Shown: positions 16,205-24,796, numbered from the stretch's first letter. The stretch is DNA of 41,012 bases from JAVBNO01 sp031551485 (GCA_031551485.1 JAVBNO010000045.1:1-41012); one strand, 5' to 3'. Notes: generated by a model not told the origin, from the letters alone. Numbers and translations are program-made.

Positions 16205-17179
16205 TCATGTTGACGATTTGCTAATTTCCTCCAGCAGTTCCAATACGGCAATCAGCTGGCTTTCCTCAAACATATCGCTGTCCTTATTCTCACCGATGCA
16301 GTCGATGAAGTGGGAGAGCTCTTTTAAATAGATGCCGGTGGGCGGCACGTTGATGCCGGTGGGAATTTTTATGCGATCTTCGGTGTCAAACACCCGGGGC
16401 TCCCGGTCAAATTGATAGGCCACCATGCCGTTTGGGTCGTTTTGCACCACGGCGTTTTCAAAGTAAACCCGCCAGGACGTTGTAAAAGGGATGTCGGCGT
16501 TATACCAGGCCGCCTGGGCCGACACGTTGCTGTCGCCAAAGCGGTAGTTGATGCGGTAGTGCTCTTTGTAGCCAATGCCTTTGTTGCCGCAGGCGGTAAA
16601 AGAAAACCCGTCCGGTTTGCCCCAAAGGCTGACGATCAAGTCAAGATCGTGAATATGCAGGTCAAAGGGAATGTGGCCGCTTTTTTCCTTGTCGAAAAGC
16701 CAGCCGTTTTTGACCCACCGGGGGCAGGCGGAAAGCCGTAAAAACTCCCCGTCCAGCATCCGGCCATATTCCCCGCTTTGCACAAGCTTGCGCAAATGAA
16801 GGCTGGCGGGGTCAAAGCGCACCACATGGGCCACAAACAGCCGCACCCCTTTGGCTTTGGCCAGGGCGAACAGCGCCCGGCCGTCGGCGGCCGAAAGGGC
16901 CAGCGGCTTTTCGCAAATGACATGCTTCCCGGCGCCAAGCGCCTCTTCCACATGTTGCTTGTGCATAAAGGTGGGGGTGCAAATGTCCACCACATCCACG
17001 TCTGCCTGGGCCAGCATATCGGCAATGCTGCCAAAGAAAGGCACGCCAAAGGCCTCGGCTTTTTCAACGGCGGGCACCGCGTCGCAAAGCGCCACAACCT
17101 GGCACCCCTCCATATGGGCATAATTGCTCATATGCACCGTGCCCATGCCTCCCGCGCCCACAACACCAATATGTACCAT
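16205..17179 (-). CDS. Gfo/Idh/MocA-family oxidoreductase (second of three)
   Basis: A 324-residue dehydrogenase-like protein with Rossmann motif GVVGAGGMGTVH near the start, ICEKPLAL (catalytic Lys) and, in the C-terminal domain, DLHIHDLDLIVSLWG carrying the His/Asp substrate-site residues. I chose the ATG at 17179 (MVHIGVVGAGG), preceded by GAGGGTGGCGTT. It lies between the TIM-barrel gene and deoC. It is only broadly similar to the other two family members here, so it is not a recent duplicate. Substrate unknown. Confidence 0.88.
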   Translation of the reverse strand: MVHIGVVGAGGMGTVHMSNYAHMEGCQVVALCDAVPAVEKAEAFGVPFFGSIADMLAQADVDVVDICTPTFMHKQHVEEALGAGKHVICEKPLALSAADGRALFALAKAKGVRLFVAHVVRFDPASLHLRKLVQSGEYGRMLDGEFLRLSACPRWVKNGWLFDKEKSGHIPFDLHIHDLDLIVSLWGKPDGFSFTACGNKGIGYKEHYRINYRFGDSNVSAQAAWYNADIPFTTSWRVYFENAVVQNDPNGMVAYQFDREPRVFDTEDRIKIPTGINVPPTGIYLKELSHFIDCIGENKDSDMFEESQLIAVLELLEEISKSST

Positions 17180-17266
17180 AACGCCACCCTCTTTATCTGT
17201 AATCATCCTAAACCGGTTTTGTGAAAACCCGGTGTGCCAACAGGGATCAAATGTGCCAGCCCGCGA

Positions 17267-18181
17267 TTATAAATACTGCCGCATAAAGCGATAGCTTTGT
17301 TCAATGCCTTTTTTCACGTCCTCAATGCTGCCTTCAAAGGCTTTGTCCTCCACTTCAATGCAGGCAGGGCCGCTGTAACGGATGTTGTTAAGGGCGGAGA
17401 CAAAAGCGCCGAAGTCTACGCCGCCCAACCCCGGCAGCTTGGGGGAGTGCCACAAGGCGGGGTAAGAGAAGATGCCGAATTGATTAAGCTTCTCCTGATC
17501 AATTTTGATATCCTTAAAATGCACATGAAAAATTTTGTCCTTAAATTCATACAAAGGCTTGCAATAATCGGCCTGAATGAGGTAAGGATGGGAAGGATCG
17601 TAATTAAGGCCCAAATAATCGCTGGGAATTAAAGCGAACATTTTGCGCCAGATATCCGGCGAGCAGGCCAGGTTGTTGCCGCCGGGCCACTCGTTCACGG
17701 TGTACAGCATCGGGCAGTTCTCAATGCCAATACGCACTTTTTTCTCCTCGGCGTGGCGGACAAGGGGCGTCCACTTCTCTTTGAATAAATCGAGGTTTTC
17801 CTCCACCGTTTTATTTTTGTCTTTGCCGATAAAGGTGGTAATCATATTAACGCCCATTTCGGCGGACAGATCAATCAATTGGCGCAAATGCCCAAAGGCA
17901 ACGTCGGAGGCTTCCTGATCAGAATCCAGCGGGTTAGGGTAATAACCCAGCGAGCTGATGGCGACGCCTTTGCTCTTGGCGTAATCCACATAGTACCGGG
18001 CGCCTTTTTCCTTCACTTCCTCCAGGTCAATGTGGGTGATGCCGGCATAGCGGCGAATGGCTTTGCCCTTGGGCCAGCAGCACACTTCCAGGCAGGTAAA
18101 ACCCACGCCCGCGGCGTAATCGACGACCTCCTCGAAGGAACAATCCGGCAAAATAGCCGAAACAAGACCTAATTGCATCAT
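17267..18181 (-). CDS. sugar phosphate isomerase/epimerase-like TIM-barrel protein (second of three)
   Basis: A 304-residue xylose-isomerase-like TIM-barrel protein. Predicted metal ligands are the Glu of VRIGIENCPM, the Asp of GLNYDPSHP, the His of FHVHFKDIKID and the Glu of ACIEVEDKA. AAAGGAGG lies 8 nt before the ATG. The closest functional analogies are inosose dehydratase/isomerase (IolE/IolI), hydroxypyruvate isomerase or ketose 3-epimerase. It is translated between two other sugar-enzyme genes of the second operon. Confidence 0.86.
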   Translation of the reverse strand: MMQLGLVSAILPDCSFEEVVDYAAGVGFTCLEVCCWPKGKAIRRYAGITHIDLEEVKEKGARYYVDYAKSKGVAISSLGYYPNPLDSDQEASDVAFGHLRQLIDLSAEMGVNMITTFIGKDKNKTVEENLDLFKEKWTPLVRHAEEKKVRIGIENCPMLYTVNEWPGGNNLACSPDIWRKMFALIPSDYLGLNYDPSHPYLIQADYCKPLYEFKDKIFHVHFKDIKIDQEKLNQFGIFSYPALWHSPKLPGLGGVDFGAFVSALNNIRYSGPACIEVEDKAFEGSIEDVKKGIEQSYRFMRQYL

Positions 18182-18217
18182 AGAAAAACCTCCTTTATAT
18201 ATGTCTGTGGATGACGG

Positions 18218-19084
18218 TTATAATGTGGCCAGCATCTCCTGCAAAAAGCCCACCGCCGTTTGGATGTCGGTGGCCGCGTCGCCGGTAATTTCCCGCTCGA
18301 TGGTTAGATAACCGGTGTAGCCAATGTCCCGCAGCGCCCGCAAATAAGCCGGCCAGCGCACCTGGCCCTGGCCCAGCGGCGTTTCCAAAAAGGCGGGCTG
18401 TTCCCGCAAAAGCTCAATGCCGCCTTCGGCAAAAAGGCCGTAGACTTTTTCAGGGCCCATATAGTAGATAAATTTGCCGTCCTTGGCGTGGGTGTGGACA
18501 ATCAGCCCCCCCGCCGTATGTACCCCGGCCACTTCGTCGTCCTGGGTCACCATCACCAAATTGGCGGGGTCATAGTTGATGGCCATTCCCCCCGCCGTGG
18601 TAACGGCGCCGCAGTCCTCTATAAAAGTTTTCAGGCGGGCCACCGGCTCGGGGCCGGTTTCCACCGCAATGAAGACACCTCTTTCGGCGGCAAAGCGGCC
18701 GATTTCGGCGCAGGCCTCCTGCATAATTTGATACCGCTCGCTACCCTGGTCCTCGGGAATACGGCCGATGTGGGTGGTCACAATGCGGCAGTCCAATGCC
18801 AGCGCCATTTCCACCGTGCGCTTTAAATAGTCCAGCTTTTGGCCGTTGTCCGCCCGAATTTCCAGCCCGTGGCCGCCCAGCTCGCCACACAAGGCGGTAA
18901 TATCCTGCCCGGCCTTTTGGGCGACGGCCTTCACTTCGGCCACCTGCGCCGGCGTGGTGGTCAGCGGGTTCAGTTCCTCCCAGGCATACACCTGCACACC
19001 GGTGGCGCCGCAGCGCCCCGACGCCCGAATGCCTTCCAAAAGCCCAACGCCAAACCAGTCGGCCAATGTGCCAATTTTAAACAT
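18218..19084 (-). CDS. sugar phosphate isomerase/epimerase-like TIM-barrel protein (third of three)
   Basis: A 288-residue TIM-barrel protein of the same superfamily but clearly divergent from the other two. Ligand-type residues appear in VFIAVETGPEP (Glu), MAINYDPANL (Asp), IVHTHAKDGK (His) and LTIEREI (Glu). The start follows AAGGGAG. It lies 53 nt after the preceding Gfo/Idh/MocA gene in the second operon. Three different members in one regulon suggest successive isomerisation or elimination steps rather than redundancy. Confidence 0.85.
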   Translation of the reverse strand: MFKIGTLADWFGVGLLEGIRASGRCGATGVQVYAWEELNPLTTTPAQVAEVKAVAQKAGQDITALCGELGGHGLEIRADNGQKLDYLKRTVEMALALDCRIVTTHIGRIPEDQGSERYQIMQEACAEIGRFAAERGVFIAVETGPEPVARLKTFIEDCGAVTTAGGMAINYDPANLVMVTQDDEVAGVHTAGGLIVHTHAKDGKFIYYMGPEKVYGLFAEGGIELLREQPAFLETPLGQGQVRWPAYLRALRDIGYTGYLTIEREITGDAATDIQTAVGFLQEMLATL

Positions 19085-19137
19085 ATAAAGTCAACTCCCT
19101 TGGGGGATGGTAAAACTGAAATTTCAAATCTTAGATC

Positions 19138-20277
19138 TTAAATCTTAACCCAGGCGCGCTTTTGGGCGCTCTCCACAATTTTTTCGCACAGCTCCATCTC
19201 CCGGCGTCCCGCTTCAAAGGTGGCGAAGTCGTTGATCAAAGTGTCGTGCTCGGCAATGGCCTTGTAAATTTTCTTAAAGTTCTGCTTAAAGGTGTCGGGA
19301 AAACCTTCCACGTGGCCGCCCGGATAACTGGTGACTTCGCCGGTGCCCTTGGACAGCAGCGACGGATCTTTCACCGCCTCGCCGTTAAAGGCCTCCCGGC
19401 GGCCCAGCCAAACGGCGTTGGAATTTTCCGAATCCCAGTGGGCCGAACCTTTGGAACCGGCAATCGAGACGATCATCTGGTTTTTGCGCCCGGCATATAC
19501 CTGGCTGATATTGCAGCAGCCGTGGGCGCCGTTGTCAAAGTGGAACAGCACGGTGGCGTAGTCCTCGGTCGCAATAGGCATTTCCTTGTAATCCTCGGGA
19601 CGCAGCGCCATGCCGGAATAGGTATCAATGGGTTTCAGGGGTTTTTTGCGGGTTTTGTGGAAAATGGCAAAATCGGCCAGCACTTCCACCACTTTCAGCC
19701 CGGTGATAAATTCCACAAGGTCAATCCAGTGGGAGCCGATATCCCCAAAGGCCCGGGACGCGCCGCTGGCCTCCGGCTCCAGCCGCCAGTTGTAATCGGT
19801 GTCTAAAAACAACCAATCCTGCAAATAGCCGCCGTGAATGGTGTAAACATTGCCCAGCTCGCCGCTTTTCACCATCTCCCGCATCTGATAGGCCATGGGG
19901 TAAAAACGGCAGTTAAAGTTCATGGCGTTGACAATGCCTTTGGCTTTGGCCGCTTTGCAAAGGCCGTCGGCCTCCTCCAGCGTGCAAGTCATCGGCTTTT
20001 CGCACACCACGTTTACGCCCTTTTCAATGGCGTACATGGCAATGTTGTAGTGGGTGTCGTTCGGGGTGCAAATGTGGATACAGTCCAGATTCTCTTTGTC
20101 AATCATCTCTTTGTAATCTGCGTATCCTTTCGGTACAAACAGGCTGTCGGCTTTCTTTTGGGCGTCCACCGCGTCGGCAATGGCCACCACGTCCACATTG
20201 CCAAGCCGCCGCAGCTGCTCCACATGTGCCGCCCCAATAAATCCCACGCCAATAATACCGGTTCTGAACTGTTTCAC
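19138..20277 (-). CDS. Gfo/Idh/MocA-family oxidoreductase (third of three)
   Basis: A 379-residue NAD(P)-dependent oxidoreductase: GIIGVGFIGAAHVEQL at the N-terminus, VVCEKPMTC with the catalytic Lys, and GDIGSHWIDLVEFITG with the expected His/Asp in the C-terminal domain. The start is a GTG at 20277 behind GAGGAG. It is the first gene after promoter copy B, so it probably carries out the first step served by the second operon, such as oxidation of a sugar or glycoside. Similar proteins act on inositols, 1,5-anhydro-sugars and glycosides; nothing here chooses between them. Confidence 0.9.
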   Translation of the reverse strand: MKQFRTGIIGVGFIGAAHVEQLRRLGNVDVVAIADAVDAQKKADSLFVPKGYADYKEMIDKENLDCIHICTPNDTHYNIAMYAIEKGVNVVCEKPMTCTLEEADGLCKAAKAKGIVNAMNFNCRFYPMAYQMREMVKSGELGNVYTIHGGYLQDWLFLDTDYNWRLEPEASGASRAFGDIGSHWIDLVEFITGLKVVEVLADFAIFHKTRKKPLKPIDTYSGMALRPEDYKEMPIATEDYATVLFHFDNGAHGCCNISQVYAGRKNQMIVSIAGSKGSAHWDSENSNAVWLGRREAFNGEAVKDPSLLSKGTGEVTSYPGGHVEGFPDTFKQNFKKIYKAIAEHDTLINDFATFEAGRREMELCEKIVESAQKRAWVKI

Positions 20278-20390
20278 ACGACCACACTCCTCTGTTAATA
20301 TTTGTCACAGATCACGTTGGTTGTCCTCTTTTGATTCATATGCGGCCCAAGCCCTTTTTAAGCAAAAGGAAGACGATTTCCTCGTCTTTC

Positions 20391-20422
20391 CATTTTACTG
20401 CACAAATGAGCAAAAAGCAACA
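20391..20422 (-). promoter_or_regulatory. shared promoter/operator element, copy B (second operon)
   Basis: On the minus strand: TTGCTT (20415-20420), 17-bp spacer, TAAAAT (20392-20397). It differs from copy A (10604-10635) at only two of 32 positions. Immediately downstream a hairpin (AAGACGA/TCGTCTT, 20370-20388) would form at the 5' end of the transcript. The first gene starts at 20277, giving a leader of about 110 nt. Confidence 0.75.
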
Positions 20423-20449
20423 GAAAAAAGGGGCCTCCGAATGGGTTTG

Positions 20450-22054
20450 TCACCCCTCTGCTTCCTCAAAAACCATATGCTCCACATACAGCGCGTTGAA
20501 GCGGGGGTGGCTGGAAAGCTCCAAATAGACTGCGGCCGCGACAATGTCGTCCAAGGCGCGCCGGGCTGCCGGATCGACCAGATATTGCACGCACCCACCC
20601 AAAGCGCTGTTGCCCAAAAGGACAATTTTATCCCGCAGCCCCGGGGGAATCATACCGATGGCGGCGGCGTGATGCGGGTTCATATGGCTGCCGAACCCCC
20701 CGGCAATATACAGCGTCTCCACATCGGCGTCGGTGCAGCCCAGGGTTTCCATCAGCACTTCAATGCCCGCCCGGATGGCGGCTTTGGCCAGCTGCACTTC
20801 CCGCACGTCCCGGGGCAAAAAGACAATTGGCTCCCGTTCCACCCCTTCCCACAGGGTGATTGGCGCCTCCAAAAAACCGGAATCGTCCACAAGGCCCGTC
20901 CGCAGGCCCTCCGCCACCGTATCCAGCACCGCCGAACCGCAAATGCCCACCGGCGGCAGCTTGTCGCCAATGGTGTGAATGGCGGCGCGGCCGTCGTCAA
21001 GCCGCACTTGGGAAATGGCCCCCGCCACGCTGCCAATGCCGTGGTGAATGGACGCCCCCTCGAAAGCGGGGCCCGCCGCGGTGGAGGCGCAGACAACGCG
21101 CCCCGCCCGGATGGCGGCCACTTCGCCGTTGGTGCCAATATCAATAAACAAGGCGGCTTTGCCCGCGCCAACCGCTGCCGCGGGGGCAAGCTCGCTTGGG
21201 CGGGTGCGCCAGCTGTCAAAACCGGCAAACAACATTCCCGCCGTGATATCCGCGCCCACATAGGCCGACAGCGAAGGCAGCAGCGTCGCCGCAACATCCC
21301 CCAAAGCGTCATCCAACGCGCCCGCCAGCAAAGCCCCCAGCGTGGTTTCCTCCAGCGAGATGAACGCCGCGGTAAAAGGGGCCACCGCCAGCGGTCCGGC
21401 GTCCCGCCCGGCCAGCAGGTACAGCATGGTGGTGTTGCCCGCAATGGCGCACCGGGCAATGGCCTTGTGGGAAATGCCGTTGTCCGCCAGCAATTGAACA
21501 ATGCCCGCGGCCAACCCCTGGCGGATGACCGCCGCCAGCACGCCGGGATGATCCGATGTGTACTGAATGCGGCTGATCACGTCGGCGCCATAAGGGCTTT
21601 GGGGGTTGAGAAAGGTGTGCACAGCCTTCACTTCGCCGGTGTCAAGGGCCACCAGCGCCAGCGCCACCGTGGTGGTGCCAATGTCTACTCCAACGCCATA
21701 TTGCCCCGCCATCTCCACCCGCACAAGGGCGCTCATTTCTTCGGCGGGCCAAAATTGGCTCAAAGCGGCCATCGAGTCGGCGCCGCCCCCCAGCACAATT
21801 TCCATATCCTCGGTGGCGGTATGCAGGCAGGACAGTCGCCACCCTGCCGCCAGTTGGGCGGGGGTGAAAAGGCGGGCTTCCTCCGGTAGGGGATGGGGCG
21901 CGCCGGCGGTCATTTGCACCCGGCATTTGCCGCACCGTCCGCCGCCGCCGCAGGGGGCGTCCACATAAAAGCCGTGGTCGCGCAGACTGGCCAAAATGCT
22001 CTGCCCCGCCCCGGTCACAATCGTCTTTTTTTCTCCCGCATGTACAACCGTCAT
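20450..22054 (-). CDS. ASKHA-domain [2Fe-2S] protein, corrinoid activation (RACo/RamA-like, DUF4445)
   Basis: A 534-residue protein. An N-terminal plant-type [2Fe-2S] ferredoxin domain carries Cys35, Cys41, Cys44 (CGGGGRCGKC) and Cys76. A linker leads to an ASKHA-type ATPase domain with GVDIGTTTVALALV, IDIGTNGEV and a C-terminal AGGFGSHM. Relatives reductively reactivate cob(II)alamin in corrinoid methyltransferase systems, coupling ATP to electron transfer. No corrinoid protein or methyltransferase gene is in the window, so the partner is elsewhere or the protein serves another enzyme. It follows the NUDIX gene by 25 nt and probably shares its transcript. Confidence 0.85.
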   Translation of the reverse strand: MTVVHAGEKKTIVTGAGQSILASLRDHGFYVDAPCGGGGRCGKCRVQMTAGAPHPLPEEARLFTPAQLAAGWRLSCLHTATEDMEIVLGGGADSMAALSQFWPAEEMSALVRVEMAGQYGVGVDIGTTTVALALVALDTGEVKAVHTFLNPQSPYGADVISRIQYTSDHPGVLAAVIRQGLAAGIVQLLADNGISHKAIARCAIAGNTTMLYLLAGRDAGPLAVAPFTAAFISLEETTLGALLAGALDDALGDVAATLLPSLSAYVGADITAGMLFAGFDSWRTRPSELAPAAAVGAGKAALFIDIGTNGEVAAIRAGRVVCASTAAGPAFEGASIHHGIGSVAGAISQVRLDDGRAAIHTIGDKLPPVGICGSAVLDTVAEGLRTGLVDDSGFLEAPITLWEGVEREPIVFLPRDVREVQLAKAAIRAGIEVLMETLGCTDADVETLYIAGGFGSHMNPHHAAAIGMIPPGLRDKIVLLGNSALGGCVQYLVDPAARRALDDIVAAAVYLELSSHPRFNALYVEHMVFEEAEG

Positions 22055-22079
22055 ATCGTCCTCGTCCTATGTTTCATTT

Positions 22080-22619
22080 TTAACCCTTGTCCGTATTTAT
22101 CGCCAAATATTTCAAAATGGCAATTTGGGTTTTGGCGTCCTCAATTTCCCCGGCCAAAATCATCTCCTTCACTTTGGCAAGGGGCAGACGCTCCACAGTC
22201 AAAAATTCATCCTCGTCCAAATGCTGCGCGGTTTGGCGCAGGCCGGTGGCCAAATATAGATACAACCGCTCGTTGGTATAGGCGGGGGAAGGGTACAGCG
22301 TGCCCAAAAGGGTAAAGCAGTCGGCCACGCACCCCGCTTCCTCCTCCAGCTCCCGAATGCCGCAGATCCGGGGGTCTTCGCCGTATTCCAGTTTGCCGGC
22401 GGGCAATTCCAAAAGCGCTTTACCAAGGGGATAGCGGAACTGGCGCACCATGTAGATGGTGTTGTCCTCCTCCACCGCCAATACGGCCACGCCCCCCGGA
22501 TGCTCGATGACGTCCCGGGTGGCGGTTTTGCCGTTTTCCAAAAGGGCGACATCCTGCCGCACCGTCAGAATCCGCCCTTTAAAAATCGTTTGGCTTGACT
22601 GTTGTTGTTCCAAATGCAA
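22080..22619 (-). CDS. NUDIX hydrolase, ADP-ribose pyrophosphatase-like
   Basis: A 179-residue protein with a complete NUDIX box beginning GKLEYGEDPR and ending RELEEEAGC (metal-binding Glu residues intact), preceded by YMVRQFRYP and HPGGVAVLAV, which are typical of ADP-ribose pyrophosphatases of the YqkG/NudF group. The TTG at 22619 is taken as start because AGGGGG lies 8 nt upstream and the resulting N-terminus (HLEQQQSSQTIFKGRI) fits the family. Hydrolysis of ADP-ribose to AMP and ribose-5-phosphate is the likely activity. Confidence 0.88.
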   Translation of the reverse strand: MHLEQQQSSQTIFKGRILTVRQDVALLENGKTATRDVIEHPGGVAVLAVEEDNTIYMVRQFRYPLGKALLELPAGKLEYGEDPRICGIRELEEEAGCVADCFTLLGTLYPSPAYTNERLYLYLATGLRQTAQHLDEDEFLTVERLPLAKVKEMILAGEIEDAKTQIAILKYLAINTDKG

Positions 22620-22761
22620 AAAAATGGCCCCCTTTAAATGAAAAGATAAAAATAAAAAAGTGTACTGACATAATGAAGCTTTTCCCACTCATAGTTGTTA
22701 AGGCGTGGGGCCAAACGGCAAAAGACGGCCGTCCCAATATCAACATGGGGGTTGATATGCC

Positions 22762-23640
22762 ATGAACAAATGCCTTTGCGCGCCGCCTTCTTACGAGACG
22801 CTGCACGACACCATAAGCCATCTGCGGGAAAGTCACCCCACGGTACGGGTCTTTTCCATTGGTAAAAGCGTGCTTTCCAAAAACATTTATGCCCTCAGTC
22901 TGGGCAAATTGGAGACGCCATCCCTCTTTGTGGGGGGCATTGGCGCCAGCCAGTGGATGACCACCCTGCTGTTGTGCCGGTTTTGCGAGGATGTCTGTAC
23001 CGCTTTGGAGCAAGAGGATTATTTGGCGGGCATCGACGTGGCCCGCGTGCTGGGCAACCAGTCTGTTGTCATCATTCCCTGCCTGAATCCCGACGGCCTG
23101 GACAGAATTGCCGGAGGCGACACGCAGGGGGATGGGCAGCGTCCGGGCGCCCCTGTTTGGCAGGCCAACGCCCGGGGGGTGGACTTACGCCGAAATTTTG
23201 GAGTCGGGTTTGCCCGCTGGCAAAAGGAGAACGGGGGCAAACACCAAAACGGCCCCGGCCCGGCGGGCTATGGCGGCCACCGCCCGTTCAGCGAACCGGA
23301 AAGCCGTGCGGCGGCCGGCGCCTGCATCTCTTTGCGGGCGCGCCAGCTGTATGTATTGGAAACCCACGGCGAAGAAATACAATACCGTTATGAAAACCGC
23401 GCCCCCGCCCGCGCCCAGCTGATGGCCCAGGTGCTGGCTCTTTCCTCCGGCTACCGGGTCACCACCGCCAAAGAAACCGCGCTGTGGGGCGGGCTGATGG
23501 CCTGGTATATTGAGAAAATGAACCGGCCCGGCTTCACCGTCCGGGTGGGACGGGGCGGCAAAAGCCCGCTGCCTCTGGCCGAGCTGGAACCCATTTACGC
23601 CCGTCTGGTAGAAATGCTGCTGCTGGGGACGTTTTTATAG
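22762..23640 (+). CDS. M14 zinc-carboxypeptidase-like protein with degenerate active site
   Basis: A 292-residue protein with the M14 fold signatures CLNPDG, WQANARGVDL and a PLPLAEL-E-IY C-terminus, resembling clostridial gamma-glutamyl-diamino-acid peptidase-type members. The zinc motif HxxE is replaced: the expected G-H-x-x-E-W reads GIGASQW, so His and Glu are Gly and Gln. The catalytic Glu of TVEVG is Arg (FTVRVGRG), and the substrate-binding DLNRNF reads DLRRNF. Only the third zinc-ligand-type His (LETHGEE) is kept. It is the only plus-strand gene in the first 31 kb and is divergent from the NUDIX gene. It has no signal peptide. Probably a pseudoenzyme, perhaps binding peptidoglycan peptides. 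Confidence 0.8.
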   Translation: MNKCLCAPPSYETLHDTISHLRESHPTVRVFSIGKSVLSKNIYALSLGKLETPSLFVGGIGASQWMTTLLLCRFCEDVCTALEQEDYLAGIDVARVLGNQSVVIIPCLNPDGLDRIAGGDTQGDGQRPGAPVWQANARGVDLRRNFGVGFARWQKENGGKHQNGPGPAGYGGHRPFSEPESRAAAGACISLRARQLYVLETHGEEIQYRYENRAPARAQLMAQVLALSSGYRVTTAKETALWGGLMAWYIEKMNRPGFTVRVGRGGKSPLPLAELEPIYARLVEMLLLGTFL

Positions 23641-23642
23641 CG

Positions 23643-24065
23643 TTAACTTTTGTGGTTCTTGCGAAAATTGAGAAAGCTTTCCAAGATAATGGTGGCGGCC
23701 ACTTCATCAATTACCTGCTTGCGCTTTTTGCCCCGGGTGTTGGTTTGATTCAGATACTGGGTGGCGGAAACAGTGGTCCCCCGCTCGTCCCACAAAGCAA
23801 CGGGCACAGCCACCGCAGCCTCCAGCGCTTTGGCGAATTGGGCACACCGCTCCGCCCGTTCCCCCAAACTGCCGTTCATGTTAATGGGATGCCCCACCAC
23901 CACCATTTCGGCGGCATATTCGGTGACGGCAGCCGCCACGGCGGCCACTGTTTTTTCAAAATGCGTCTCCTCCACCACACCAATGGGCGAGGCGAGATAT
24001 TCGGTTCGATCGCAGCAGGCAAGCCCGGTACGGGCCTCGCCAAAATCCACAGCCATAATTTTCAT
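23643..24065 (-). CDS. ruvX: putative pre-16S rRNA nuclease / Holliday junction resolvase-like (RuvX, YqgF)
   Basis: A 140-residue RNase-H-fold protein. It starts with MAVDFGEARTGLA, carrying the first catalytic Asp, and has VVVGHPINMNGSLGERAE and LWDERGTTVSA, all diagnostic of YqgF/RuvX. Family members process the 16S rRNA 5' end, and a recombination role was first proposed. The ATG at 24065 is the usual family start, although its ribosome site is weak. It ends 2 nt from the convergent M14-like gene and follows thpR by 27 nt. Confidence 0.92.
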   Translation of the reverse strand: MKIMAVDFGEARTGLACCDRTEYLASPIGVVEETHFEKTVAAVAAAVTEYAAEMVVVGHPINMNGSLGERAERCAQFAKALEAAVAVPVALWDERGTTVSATQYLNQTNTRGKKRKQVIDEVAATIILESFLNFRKNHKS

Positions 24066-24092
24066 ACGCAAACCTGCTTTTTCTTGTTATTT

Positions 24093-24611
24093 TTAAGTGT
24101 CATATTGCCGTTCGCCGGTGCCGAACCGCATTGTAAAATCGGGCAGATAGGCCGCCCGCGGATAAGGCTGGGCAAAAATGGTAATCCCTGTCGCGATAAA
24201 CGGTTCCAAACCCGGCAGGCACTGTCCCCGGGCCAACGCCTCTTCAAAGTCAATGGGCCGGCCGGGCCGCTCCTTCACCACTGTGATATGGGGGTGATAA
24301 GGCTTTGTTTCCCGGGGCAGCCCCAAAACACGGCGGGCCTGCCGGTACAGTTCGTTTAGGGGTGGGGCGTCCACGCCGATATAGACGACACGCCGACCAA
24401 AATGATCCGCCGCCCCAGGCGTCACCGTAAAAGGGGAAAATTCTTGGCAAAGGGGGACAAGTTGGTCCGCAAAGCCCAAGTCATCGGGCAAATCGGGGGG
24501 CGGAATCAGTGTGATATGGGGCAGCGTGGAGGAAAAACCCAGCTGGCGGCGCAGCGCTTCCACCGTCTGTCTGTGCGCCTTTGGCAGCCCGATGCCAATA
24601 AAATACCGCAT
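24093..24611 (-). CDS. thpR: RNA 2',3'-cyclic phosphodiesterase (2H family)
   Basis: A 172-residue 2H phosphoesterase with both catalytic HxT motifs: HIT at 32-34 (LPHITLIPP) and HIT at 108-110 (YHPHITVVKE). The family hydrolyses 2',3'-cyclic phosphate RNA ends. The ATG follows AGGAGGG at good spacing and a clear promoter lies just upstream. It is co-transcribed with ruvX, which gives a small RNA-processing pair. Confidence 0.9.
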   Translation of the reverse strand: MRYFIGIGLPKAHRQTVEALRRQLGFSSTLPHITLIPPPDLPDDLGFADQLVPLCQEFSPFTVTPGAADHFGRRVVYIGVDAPPLNELYRQARRVLGLPRETKPYHPHITVVKERPGRPIDFEEALARGQCLPGLEPFIATGITIFAQPYPRAAYLPDFTMRFGTGERQYDT

Positions 24612-24651
24612 CCCTGAACCCTCCTACACACCTTTGCATACACTACTTTCC

Positions 24652-24680
24652 ATTTTACCCCCTACGGCCCGTGAAATCAA
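24652..24680 (-). promoter_or_regulatory. promoter of thpR-ruvX
   Basis: Minus strand: TTGATT (24675-24680), 17-bp spacer, TAAAAT (24652-24657), with the transcript start predicted about 35 nt before the thpR ATG. Confidence 0.65.
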
Positions 24681-24796
24681 TTGATAAAAAGCCAATAGTT
24701 TGCAGTAAAAAATCGACAACAAAGGCAAAAAAACAGGAAAAAATACGGCGTTTCATCCAAAAAAAGAAAAATTTGTTAATTAACCGCAATTTATGG

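Noticed and set aside
20180..21889. 569-aa plus-strand ORF opposite the ASKHA gene
   Set aside because: Antisense open frame caused by GC-rich codon usage; Arg/Gly/His-rich low-complexity translation with no domain, against a full ferredoxin-ASKHA protein on the minus strand.
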